A stretch of 22,229 nucleotides of DNA from Desulfarculales bacterium UBA702 (lineage in GTDB: Bacteria; Desulfobacterota; Syntrophobacteria; Syntrophobacterales; Syntrophobacteraceae). Shown here piece after piece: positions 13,663 through 21,455 of the stretch. Numbering within the stretch: position 1 is the stretch's first letter; every line of letters starts with the position of its first letter. A program made the position numbers and the translations under genes. The notes beneath the pieces were generated by a model. That model was not told the origin of the DNA, did not search any database, and worked only from the letters and a program-made list of their open reading frames with translations. The DNA lies in the NCBI GenBank assembly GCA_002298165.1, contig DBMI01000073.1:1-22229 (forward strand). Reading direction: 5' to 3'.

Positions 13663-15723
13663 TTATTTGAAGATGTCCATCTTCGGTTCATAGCCGTATT
13701 CCTGATCCGTCAACGGCTCCCATGCGTCGAAAACAGGCATTTCGGGCAGCTTCGACAGTTCGGGGAACCAGCGCTTGAGAGTCGAACGACGGGAATGCTT
13801 GCCTCTCATTGGCAGTTCGTGCCACGGAATGTGGGCATACATGAGGGAGTAGACAGGTCCGATAACTGCCTTGTTGACCAACTGCTGGTCCATAATGCAG
13901 TTCATGATAACCGGCCCATTCTTCTCAGCGTAGTTGTATGCTTCCTTAAGGGCTTCTTTGAACTTCTCCGAACGGTTGACGACCATGCCCTTTACCGGAC
14001 CGTTGCCGGCAAAGACGTCGGCCAGTTTCTCGAAGTGATTGTCATAGGAGCGCTCTTCACCCAACTGCTTGGATCCCATCCACTCGGCGCCTACGACGTC
14101 CTGATCTCCAAGGATATCCCAGTTCGGTCCGTACCAGGGGAACTTCATACCGGGCATCCAGCCGCAGTTGTTGGTCACCAGGTAAACGATCGGCAGCTTG
14201 TACATAATGGCCACATGAATGTCCATGGCGGCATTGAACATGCCCGAGTCCCCCATCAGGGCCAGGAATGGAATTCGTGAGCCGTTTTCAAGGTCGGCAA
14301 TCGCCGCGCCGATAGCCTGGCCAACACCGTGTCCAACACCTGCCTGATCGTTTGCGGTCAAGCATGAAGCCGGACGAGTGAACTGCAGGTAAGGCATAAC
14401 GAAGTCGCTCATGGTGTAGCCGTCGATCGAAACGCGCACGGCGCTGCCATAGAGTTCTTCGTTCACTTCACGGATTATCTGGGACATATATCCGTGGTGC
14501 ATAATGTTCTTGGCCTTGTAACGCGGATGATCCGGACCGTACTTGTAGGCTTTTGCCTGTCTGGCCGCGGTACCCTCTGACATGGATTTCTTGCAGCGCT
14601 CAGCCCACTCTTTGCGCTCGGGGCTGACGGTGTAGCCGTTCTTTTTGATGCATTCATTCAACTGCTTGATAACAACCTTGGTATTCCCAACCAGCGACGC
14701 CTTCGTATTGATGTAGGTCCATACGTAGTCGTTGCAGGGCGCAATCTGAATGCTTTCGGGCCATCCACCGGCGTAGCCGTCGAAAAATCCGACCTTGAGA
14801 CCGATAGGAAGCATCAGGTCGAACTCATCGCGGAACCTCGGGAAACCACGGTGAGAGAGTGGATGCTTTTCGCTGATGGCTGCGCGGCCGATACGGCGGG
14901 TGTTAAAAGGAATCTGGGTCAAATTGACGAACTCTTCGAGTTCAGGGCCGGCTTGATCCCAGGTGGCATAGTCGCCAAGTATGATGAAAGGCTTCTTGGC
15001 TGACATAATGGCCTTTGCGGCCTTTTCCACAGCCAGCGGGTCGGCGCCGGCGGTAATGGGCTTCTGGGTATCTTCCTGGCGCCAGTTGGGCAGCCAGTCG
15101 GCATGCTGCGGGAAGAAAGCGCCCCAGTAATGATCACGGGCCTCGTCTTTCATGAAGAGGCAGTCAACGCCGAATTCAAATGCAACCGGACCCATTGGGG
15201 CAGTTTGTGCTACACGGAAGCCGCGAGTCATGAACTGCTTGACCGACCATGGGTAGAATACGCGCTGAGCCCACTTGGTTACGTGCGTGAAGAATTCAGC
15301 GCAGATACTTTCCTGAATGGTATTATAGAGATGATCGTGTTCCTGCTCGATACCGCCCGCCAGGAAAATAATGGGGGTATTGCTGAGATAGGCCTGCTGC
15401 ATCGGGCTGAAGGCGTTGCCCGTGCCGGGTCCAACTGTACCGAACGCAACTGCCGCCTTCTGGGTTACCTGGGAATAAGCTTCAGCGGCGTAAACCGCGT
15501 TTTGCTCATGTCCGAAGATTATCAGCTTTATCCCAATGCGGGATATGGCATCAACGAAATGCCAGATGTGTCCGCCTGGCACGCCCCATGCGATTGTAAC
15601 GCCGTGCTCTCTCAGCACTTCGGCTATGTACTTGCCGGTCGACGGATACAGCTCGCGCTTCCCAAGAGGAACGTCTAATTTTTTTTGGGCCTCTTCATCA
15701 AATTCGATTCCGAGTTTAGGCAT
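13663..15723 (-). CDS. Thiamine-diphosphate enzyme, 2-hydroxyacyl-CoA lyase/oxalyl-CoA decarboxylase-like
   Basis: This is a 686-aa ThDP enzyme of the acetolactate synthase/oxalyl-CoA decarboxylase superfamily. The N-terminal PYR domain has the cofactor-activating Glu (E73 in GHEQNAVYAAEAYSQ) and GTVGPGTGN. The middle domain spans about 225-360. The PP domain has the ThDP/Mg motif GDS (491-493) ending in NN (518-519). Typical members are 550-600 aa; this one is longer, with a C-terminal tail of roughly 60-70 residues and a longer linker around 365-405. AGGAG precedes the ATG by six bases. Two copies of the shared element lie upstream. In this setting I infer carboligation of a ketone with a formyl-CoA-like or C1 donor, or the reverse cleavage. 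An oxalyl-CoA decarboxylase or a true acetolactate synthase is less likely, because no small regulatory subunit or CoA transferase lies nearby. Confidence 0.88.
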   Translation of the reverse strand: MPKLGIEFDEEAQKKLDVPLGKRELYPSTGKYIAEVLREHGVTIAWGVPGGHIWHFVDAISRIGIKLIIFGHEQNAVYAAEAYSQVTQKAAVAFGTVGPGTGNAFSPMQQAYLSNTPIIFLAGGIEQEHDHLYNTIQESICAEFFTHVTKWAQRVFYPWSVKQFMTRGFRVAQTAPMGPVAFEFGVDCLFMKDEARDHYWGAFFPQHADWLPNWRQEDTQKPITAGADPLAVEKAAKAIMSAKKPFIILGDYATWDQAGPELEEFVNLTQIPFNTRRIGRAAISEKHPLSHRGFPRFRDEFDLMLPIGLKVGFFDGYAGGWPESIQIAPCNDYVWTYINTKASLVGNTKVVIKQLNECIKKNGYTVSPERKEWAERCKKSMSEGTAARQAKAYKYGPDHPRYKAKNIMHHGYMSQIIREVNEELYGSAVRVSIDGYTMSDFVMPYLQFTRPASCLTANDQAGVGHGVGQAIGAAIADLENGSRIPFLALMGDSGMFNAAMDIHVAIMYKLPIVYLVTNNCGWMPGMKFPWYGPNWDILGDQDVVGAEWMGSKQLGEERSYDNHFEKLADVFAGNGPVKGMVVNRSEKFKEALKEAYNYAEKNGPVIMNCIMDQQLVNKAVIGPVYSLMYAHIPWHELPMRGKHSRRSTLKRWFPELSKLPEMPVFDAWEPLTDQEYGYEPKMDIFK

Positions 15724-16060
15724 CTGGTACTCCTATCAATTTACTGGTTAGTAATGAGATCGCCCCATAAAACTCAATGTTGGGCGGCCTCTAAAAAGCC
15801 TATTTTTTTCAAATCCGAAAGATACCTGAACCTCCTTTCCAATCTTTCGAATGACTTGATCAAGGTAAACAATTTATCTGTTTTAATAACCTTGTCCGAA
15901 AATGCTAAGCACCAATTGTTGAACTCAAACCTATATCAACAACACACATTCAAAAAAGATTCGGTAATAAGCAGGCTCAGCAATCGCCAGGAGGATCTAA
16001 CAATTTGATTTCAGTGGGGTGATATCAACAGACTATCAAGAGCAGGATAGATTGTGATTA

Positions 16061-16130
16061 CCTTTATCCGGAAATAGCTTCATGAAACAATCGCTAAAAC
16101 TCACCATTTTGAAATAGCGACAATTAACTA
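16061..16130 (-). repeat. Shared upstream element, copy A (proximal to the ThDP operon)
   Basis: These 70 bp match 16341-16410 without gaps at 59 of 70 positions. It contains TCGCTA and TAGCGA separated by 18 bases, a perfect 6-bp dyad. It lies about 340 bp upstream of the ThDP gene start, oriented as in the other copies relative to that gene. The additional conserved part, ttatccggaaat, is found only in copies A and B. Confidence 0.75.
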
Positions 16131-16340
16131 GCACTTTGGTTTACGCTCTCAAAGTTTCTGTTGCAAAACCCGATAGCACCAGGTTCCAGTTTCGGGCTGT
16201 GCCGGTTCATCAGCAAAGATTGCGCAATCAAATGTGAGTATTTCAAAAAAACAAAGAAACGGTTTCAGGTATCGGATACAGGGTGATCACAGTAGGGTGG
16301 TCCAACAGGAGAGCTCGATCGGAGTAATCTGGTGCCTTAC

Positions 16341-16410
16341 CTTCTATCCGGAAATTGCTTCTGGAAACAATCGCTAATACTCATCATTTTCCAGTAGCGA
16401 CAACTAACTA
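16341..16410 (-). repeat. Shared upstream element, copy B (distal to the ThDP operon)
   Basis: This direct repeat of copy A is 280 bp further upstream. The TCGCTA and TAGCGA arms and the 18-base spacer length are exactly kept, while the spacer bases vary (ccag in place of gaaa). Conservation of the arms with change between them points to selection on the dyad rather than a recent duplication. Confidence 0.75.
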
Positions 16411-16501
16411 GTCATGCCTTGGAAAGAAAACTGATTAATGCCCTCTCCCCGCATGTCCGCGTCATTGTAACCGGCTTTTTGGAGAAGGAAACTCTTCGGC
16501 A

Positions 16502-16515
16502 ACGTGCCGGCACGT
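16502..16515. promoter_or_regulatory. 14-bp perfect palindrome
   Basis: ACGTGCCGGCACGT reads the same on both strands. It lies in the divergent intergenic region, about 340 bp upstream of the TPR gene. It could be an operator for a dimeric regulator. No second copy was noticed in the window. Confidence 0.3.
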
Positions 16516-16778
16516 CAAATCCTATTCCGGTTGCGGGCTTGTTTAAGTCAATCCGGCGTGTTATTTGACTGTTGCTTCTCCGTAACGACTCCGGTTCTGA
16601 TCCACCAGGCACTTACCTCAGTTCATGTTCCTTCCCCTGCTGAAAGATAGTGAGAAAAAACCACGCCCACAAGGGTTGGCTACTCTGCGAAATCTGCTCC
16701 ATCTTAACGGAGGCATTTGAGTGAAAAGTCACATAAACTTGTCGAGGCCGGTCGGGAAAGCTAAATTTTCAATGGAAT

Positions 16779-16820
16779 GGTCTGAAGTTACAGACCTTGT
16801 GAAACGACGCCGGCTATATT
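16779..16820 (+). promoter_or_regulatory. Candidate promoter/operator of the TPR operon
   Basis: A perfect dyad, GGTCTG, six bases, CAGACC (16779-16796), is followed by TATATT (16815-16820), which would serve as a -10 box. The expected -35 position falls inside the right half of the dyad and does not match the consensus well. A regulator bound there could therefore control this promoter. The ATG is at 16857. Confidence 0.35.
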
Positions 16821-16856
16821 TATCAACCCAAATAGTTTTGTAGTTGAGGTGATCTC

Positions 16857-19724
16857 ATGAATTCCTCGCACGGTACCGAGATTCAAGATAAACAGGCGAT
16901 TGTGTCGGAATTTCTACAGTCGGAAACACAAAAAATATACATGGGAATCAGTTCGGACCCATCGGCATTATCTGATTTCATGGAGCTAAGCGCTGCCTCG
17001 GCGGCAAGTGACGCCAAAAACAGGGTTTTTCTCTACGAGATCTGGGATGGAGAACACTCCAGGCATTTTTTGTTCCGGTGGCTCTGGGATACGGTAAGCG
17101 GCGTGGGCTACCGCGGAAACGGCAGTTGGTCGGATATCGAAAAGGCTGATCCGCAGCTTATTAATAAGCTTCGTCTATTAACGGAAAAAGACATTCGCCC
17201 ACTTGAAATCCGCTTTATGGAGGCAATCCGGTTCATCGCCGGGACTTTGACCACAGGTGAGAGGCTTGTGCTCTGTTTTGTCCCGAGAGCGGGCATGCAG
17301 GATAGGCTTTTGGTGGAATTTTTCCAGGCCATGCTTCGTGTTCTGCCACCACAGGTAAAGCTGCTGATTGGCCAGGGCAGTGAGGATGTGCTTGCGCGGC
17401 AAGCCGACTTTTGCCCATCCAACCGGCTGATTCTCACTGCTTCGGACAGGAAAGATCCCGAGATTGAAGAAAAATACCGGGAACACCTGGAGTCCGGTTC
17501 GGTTGCGGGCCGACTGCTTGATATACTTTCAATTCTGGTGCATCCGGCGGGGCTCGATTTGCTGGCAAAGCTCACCGGCGAGGGCGAGGACTCGCTGGAC
17601 AAGGTTTTACGTTCTCCGAAAATGCCGGATCTGGTTGAATCCTATACCCAAAAAACCTTCCGGCTAAAATATCCACAGGCGTTTGCAGCCGCGACTCAAA
17701 AAGCCGCGCCGTCGGATACTGCTATGCTCAACAGGCAATCGCTGGATTTTTACAGGGACCGTTTGACCGGTTCAGGCGCAAATTACCTCGATGTGCTGAG
17801 CCATTCCATCTGCCTGCACAGGGTCGAAGATCCCGAGATTATTTACGGTCAGGTTCTGGACACTTATGCGGCGAAGCTCAAAATGGGAGGTGGAGACATA
17901 TGCGAGTTGGAAATCGGCCGCGGACTTTCTCTGCTTGGCGAGGAGAAAAGCGAACTCCAGGCCGAATTGCTTTTGCGGCTAGGCGAAATAAGGGAAGAGC
18001 GGCAGCGCAATGAGGAGGCCATTGATGTTCTTGATTCTGCTATCGAAAAGCTGAAAAAACTCGGTAAATCCGAGGACTTGCAGCTTGCCCTGGAACTCAA
18101 GGGCCGGGCAGCCTTTGCCATCCGCGATATCGCTAAAAGCAAAGCGGCTCTGGAGGAGTCATTGAGCACCGCCAGGCAGATGGGGCGGGAAGACCTGTGC
18201 GCGGGCCTTCTAAGCCAGATCGGCTATTTGCATTACTCAACAAAGCAGTTGGCCGAAGCTGAGGAATTTTACCGGGAGTCTTTGGACCTCTACACCAAAA
18301 TTGCCGAAGGCAAAGGAAAAGAGGGACAAAAAGGTATCGCCTCTCAATGGTCGAACCTCGGACATACAAGCTATGCGAGGGGGGACTTTCAAGCTGCCGA
18401 AACCAATCACCGCAAAGCCCTCGAAATTTTCGAATCAATCGGAGACGCACAAAGCGCGGCTAACCAGTGGGGATACATTGGCCACACGTTTTTTGCCGCT
18501 CACTCCTACGAAAAAGCCGTTAAAGCATACGAGCGCGCCGCGGAGTTGGAGGAGGAGCGGGGAGAACCGGAAAAGGCCGCACAGCGCTATGCGGGCATAG
18601 GGCACAGTATGTACGCGCAGCGTAAGGCGGACCTTGCGAGGGGTTCTTTCAAGAAGGCCCTCGACAGATATACCCAGCTGGGGAATCCGGATGGACGAGC
18701 ATCCCAGCTCTCCAATCTCGGTTTGGTGGAAGGCGACCAGGCAGAGTACGAAGCTGCGGTGGAATATTTCAACCAGGCGGCTCAAATATACCGGGAGATG
18801 GGAGATGTCGTCGGCGAAACCGGCCAGACTGTTCGCATTGCTCATGTGCGCCGGGCCCAAAAGCAGGATGACGAGGCAATCCGGCAATTCGAGATGGCGT
18901 TGAAGAGGTATCGAGAAATCCAGTATTCCACTGGTGAGGGCGACGTATTGACCGAAATGGGCAGGCTCTACAGCGACAGGAAGGATTGGAGAAAAGCCGG
19001 GCAGTGTTTCGATGGAGCCAGGTCTCTTTTTGCGAAAATCGGCCATCGGGAAAAAGAAGCGCTGTCTCTCATGCTGGTTGCGTACACCGACAAGAGCCGG
19101 GGTGCGGTTGATGCTGCTTTATCCGCCATGCAGCAGGCCATGGAAATCTATAAAAAAAGCGAAAACTCGCTCGGGGTTGCCAACGTGGTTTCTCAGTTGG
19201 GATTATTGCACTATGAACAGAAGAACTTCGGGGAGGCCGAACGCCTCTATCGCGATGCACTCGATGAGTTCCGCAAAAGAGGAGATGCCGAAGGAGAAGC
19301 CAACCTGCTGTGCAACCTGGGCACACTTTATTACCAGACAGAGCAATTGAGTGAGGCCAAGAAGTATTATCAGGACGCGCTGGAAATTTTGCGCAAGCTT
19401 AATCATCCCGCTGGGATCGCCGGCTTGCTGATGAATATGAGCTTTGTCAGCGAACAGGAGGGCAGGTTCGATGACGCCGCCGCCCAGTTGAAGGAGGCAA
19501 GGGAACTCTATGGGTATCTACAGGTCCCCGATCAAATGGCGCTGATCGACCAGCGAATGGCCGCCCTGGATGAAAAAGCCGCGGGGTCTCTCAAAAAAAT
19601 GCGATCCGAATTCTCCTCTTCGCTGTTAAATTTCAGCCCACAAGCCAAAAGTTCCAAAATTGGACCCAATGCCCCTTGTCCGTGTGCCAGCGGGAAGAAG
19701 TACAAGAAGTGTTGCGCGCCTTAA
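16857..19724 (+). CDS. Large TPR-repeat protein with C-terminal SEC-C zinc motif
   Basis: This is a 955-aa cytoplasmic protein. From about residue 365 to 920 it is a run of roughly a dozen tetratricopeptide repeats of the ~40-residue Tpr-12 kind, with recurrent segments such as LGLLHYEQKNFGEAERLYRD and LGTLYYQTEQLSEAKKYYQ. The last 15 residues form a SEC-C motif (CPCASGKKYKKCC), a small zinc site known from SecA and used for protein or nucleic-acid binding. The N-terminal 330 residues look like the winged-helix end of a STAND-type NTPase, but I find no Walker A motif. GAGGTG five bases before the ATG supports the start. It heads a plus-strand operon, with the next gene 30 bp downstream. Its role is unknown; a scaffold or sensor is suggested by the repeats alone. 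Confidence 0.88.
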   Translation: MNSSHGTEIQDKQAIVSEFLQSETQKIYMGISSDPSALSDFMELSAASAASDAKNRVFLYEIWDGEHSRHFLFRWLWDTVSGVGYRGNGSWSDIEKADPQLINKLRLLTEKDIRPLEIRFMEAIRFIAGTLTTGERLVLCFVPRAGMQDRLLVEFFQAMLRVLPPQVKLLIGQGSEDVLARQADFCPSNRLILTASDRKDPEIEEKYREHLESGSVAGRLLDILSILVHPAGLDLLAKLTGEGEDSLDKVLRSPKMPDLVESYTQKTFRLKYPQAFAAATQKAAPSDTAMLNRQSLDFYRDRLTGSGANYLDVLSHSICLHRVEDPEIIYGQVLDTYAAKLKMGGGDICELEIGRGLSLLGEEKSELQAELLLRLGEIREERQRNEEAIDVLDSAIEKLKKLGKSEDLQLALELKGRAAFAIRDIAKSKAALEESLSTARQMGREDLCAGLLSQIGYLHYSTKQLAEAEEFYRESLDLYTKIAEGKGKEGQKGIASQWSNLGHTSYARGDFQAAETNHRKALEIFESIGDAQSAANQWGYIGHTFFAAHSYEKAVKAYERAAELEEERGEPEKAAQRYAGIGHSMYAQRKADLARGSFKKALDRYTQLGNPDGRASQLSNLGLVEGDQAEYEAAVEYFNQAAQIYREMGDVVGETGQTVRIAHVRRAQKQDDEAIRQFEMALKRYREIQYSTGEGDVLTEMGRLYSDRKDWRKAGQCFDGARSLFAKIGHREKEALSLMLVAYTDKSRGAVDAALSAMQQAMEIYKKSENSLGVANVVSQLGLLHYEQKNFGEAERLYRDALDEFRKRGDAEGEANLLCNLGTLYYQTEQLSEAKKYYQDALEILRKLNHPAGIAGLLMNMSFVSEQEGRFDDAAAQLKEARELYGYLQVPDQMALIDQRMAALDEKAAGSLKKMRSEFSSSLLNFSPQAKSSKIGPNAPCPCASGKKYKKCCAP

Positions 19725-19754
19725 TCCGGCAGCTTTAAAGAAAAAGGAGGTCTA

Positions 19755-20174
19755 ATGGAGGAAAATCAGGTCAGGGAGATTCTGAAACAGGCGGTCGCCA
19801 TAACCGATCAGGACTGGGAAAAGTTCAAGCTCGGCAGCCGCGGGGTCTATAAATTTTTTACGCGGATCGACGAGGTTTTAAAATACCGGATAGTCGCCGA
19901 AGTCATCGAGTCCAGATACTGTGCCGCCGGGCTTAAAAAGGGGCAGAAATTCGTTATTCAGGGCGGCGCCCTTGTGCCGGAACAATCAACGGCTCCCTTC
20001 TGCATGAGGGCTCTGGGGCCGCTGACGGGGTTTGTAAATTCAATACTGGAGAAGATCGCAGCGGGAGAAGATCCAAACGACCGGGTATTCCAGGTGGCCG
20101 AATGCCTTGATCCGGGGCTGGATGCCGGCGGTTTGGGAAAGGTAAGATTTGAGGTAAGAGCGGAGTCTGCCTGA
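19755..20174 (+). CDS. TIGR04076-like uncharacterised protein
   Basis: This is a 139-aa protein with the layout of the uncharacterised TIGR04076 family. A strand (YRIVAEVIES) is followed by C-AAG-LKKGQKFVI, then a Cys in the middle (APFCMRAL), and a late Cys in the VAECLDP segment; family members keep spaced Cys residues near these places. About 40 extra residues precede that domain. A strong GGAGG lies before the ATG. It is 30 bp after the TPR gene and 68 bp before the MBL gene, so it belongs to the same operon. TIGR04076 proteins are common in anaerobes and their biochemistry is not known. The assignment is by recalled pattern only. Confidence 0.7.
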   Translation: MEENQVREILKQAVAITDQDWEKFKLGSRGVYKFFTRIDEVLKYRIVAEVIESRYCAAGLKKGQKFVIQGGALVPEQSTAPFCMRALGPLTGFVNSILEKIAAGEDPNDRVFQVAECLDPGLDAGGLGKVRFEVRAESA

Positions 20175-20242
20175 GCTGGGGCAAACGGTTCTGAAAGCTC
20201 CACTTCATTGTAAAGTTCTGATCCTGTATTCAAGGAGAACTT

Positions 20243-21184
20243 ATGTGGATTCAAACTCCGGGTGCGGTCAATGATCGGTTGATGCTCCTGGGTACCCCCA
20301 AAAACATTGTTTACCTGGTAAAAGGCGATCGCTACATGCTGGTGGGCGGGGGCGGCCAGTGGATGGTGCCAGAACTCGTGCGGCAGTTCAGAGAATATCG
20401 AATCGATATGGACCGGGTTAAATACCTGTTGATCGGCCACTCGCATTACGATCACTGCGGAATCGTTCCCTATATGCTGACGCGCTACCCTCACCTACAG
20501 GTTCTGGCCTCGACGGAGGCTAAAAGAATTTTCGAAATGGAGAAAGCCCAGCGCAACATGCGCAACTTCAGCCGGCAGGTCATGCAGGATTTGGGTCTGC
20601 CCATGGAATTCGAGGGGATTTCACTGGAGTTCGACAAAATCCCCGTAAGCAGGCCGGTCTCAGAGTTTGATCGTATCGATCTAGGCTCGGGTTTTGGTTT
20701 CCAGGTCATCGAGACCCCGGGACACAGCCGTTGTTCAGTAACACTTTATGAGCCGCGTGAAAAATGGCTTTTTCCCTCGGATGCCATGCCGGTGCCGGTT
20801 GGAAAAGGTGACAGGTTCGCTTCAACCGCATCCGAGAGTTTCATAGTCTACCTCGACAGCCTGAAAAAACTTGCCGAGCTGGACACCCGACTGTGCGCCT
20901 GGGAGCACTATGGGGTCATGACCGATGAGGATGCAAGGGATATCGTAAAGCGGGCAATGCGGTTCACCATCGAGTATAAACGCCAGGTGGTGGAGCACGT
21001 TGAGCGAAACGGGGGTGCGGAACAAACGGCCAATTGGGCGGCTCGGGACTTTCTGGATTCGACCGGGTTCGAATTTTTGCCCTCCCATGTCATGTTGCAC
21101 ATTACGCGGACAGTGGTCAAAAATGCCCTTGAAGAGCAGGTGAGCCAATCCGACTACCTTCAATTTTTCAAGGGTAAAGCCTGA
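20243..21184 (+). CDS. MBL-fold metallohydrolase (313 aa)
   Basis: This is the third metallo-beta-lactamase-fold enzyme of the window. It has an intact zinc motif HSHYDH (H66, H68, D70, H71), ETPGHSRCS, a bridging Asp in PSDAMP, and a final His in AWEHYG, so both metal sites look complete. A long helical C-terminal region (about 230-313) follows. AGGAG precedes the ATG. The gene follows the TIGR04076-like gene in the same direction. Its core differs clearly from the two minus-strand MBL proteins, so it is not a recent duplicate. The substrate is unknown; thioester or lactone hydrolysis would suit the CoA chemistry nearby. Confidence 0.87.
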   Translation: MWIQTPGAVNDRLMLLGTPKNIVYLVKGDRYMLVGGGGQWMVPELVRQFREYRIDMDRVKYLLIGHSHYDHCGIVPYMLTRYPHLQVLASTEAKRIFEMEKAQRNMRNFSRQVMQDLGLPMEFEGISLEFDKIPVSRPVSEFDRIDLGSGFGFQVIETPGHSRCSVTLYEPREKWLFPSDAMPVPVGKGDRFASTASESFIVYLDSLKKLAELDTRLCAWEHYGVMTDEDARDIVKRAMRFTIEYKRQVVEHVERNGGAEQTANWAARDFLDSTGFEFLPSHVMLHITRTVVKNALEEQVSQSDYLQFFKGKA

Positions 21185-21244
21185 TTTCCAGATATGAAGC
21201 GAGGCTGCAATTTTATTGTAAAAACGGCATGAAAACGCCCTGCA

Positions 21245-21294
21245 CAGTTAGTACTCACTATTGCAAAATGATGAATTCTAGCGATTGTGTTTCA
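21245..21294 (+). repeat. Shared upstream element, copy D (before the epimerase operon)
   Basis: This is the same element on the opposite strand, as expected for a plus-strand target. Its reverse complement aligns with copy A across the core (aatcgcta to aact) at roughly three quarters of positions, and a TGAAAC extension is kept with two extra bases. It ends about 160 bp before the VOC gene start. Confidence 0.65.
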
Positions 21295-21455
21295 CGGCTG
21301 CTCGGTACTAAAGTTCTTTGCGGCTAGTCTAAAGCACGCCATTCTTCCTCATGTTATTTTGCCGAGAAATTCCTGCTGGGTCCCTGGGCGGCGGTTTTCG
21401 ACCTTTAATAACAAGTCATCGTGAAATAGACCAAGTATCTCATCGGGAGGTCATA

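Larger units (their letters stand above)
15724..16856. other. 1.1-kb divergent intergenic region
   Basis: This lies between the leftward ThDP operon and the rightward TPR operon. It contains two direct copies of the shared element (16061-16130 and 16341-16410, exactly 280 bp apart), a 14-bp perfect palindrome at 16502-16515, and a dyad at 16779-16796 near the TPR gene. The open frames here are short and lack ribosome binding sites. One frame (16419-16568) faintly resembles the end of a receiver domain. The stretch 15770-16050 is AT-rich, and I see nothing definable in it. Confidence 0.6.

Noticed and set aside
16061..16410. Reading the two 70-bp repeats as a CRISPR array or transposon ends
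   Set aside because: Only two copies here, 280 bp apart, with no short regular spacers. Further copies lie before other operons, and no transposase or target-site duplication is seen.
16412..16612. 66-codon minus-strand open frame in the divergent region
   Set aside because: No ribosome binding site, odd composition, and it overlaps palindromic DNA.
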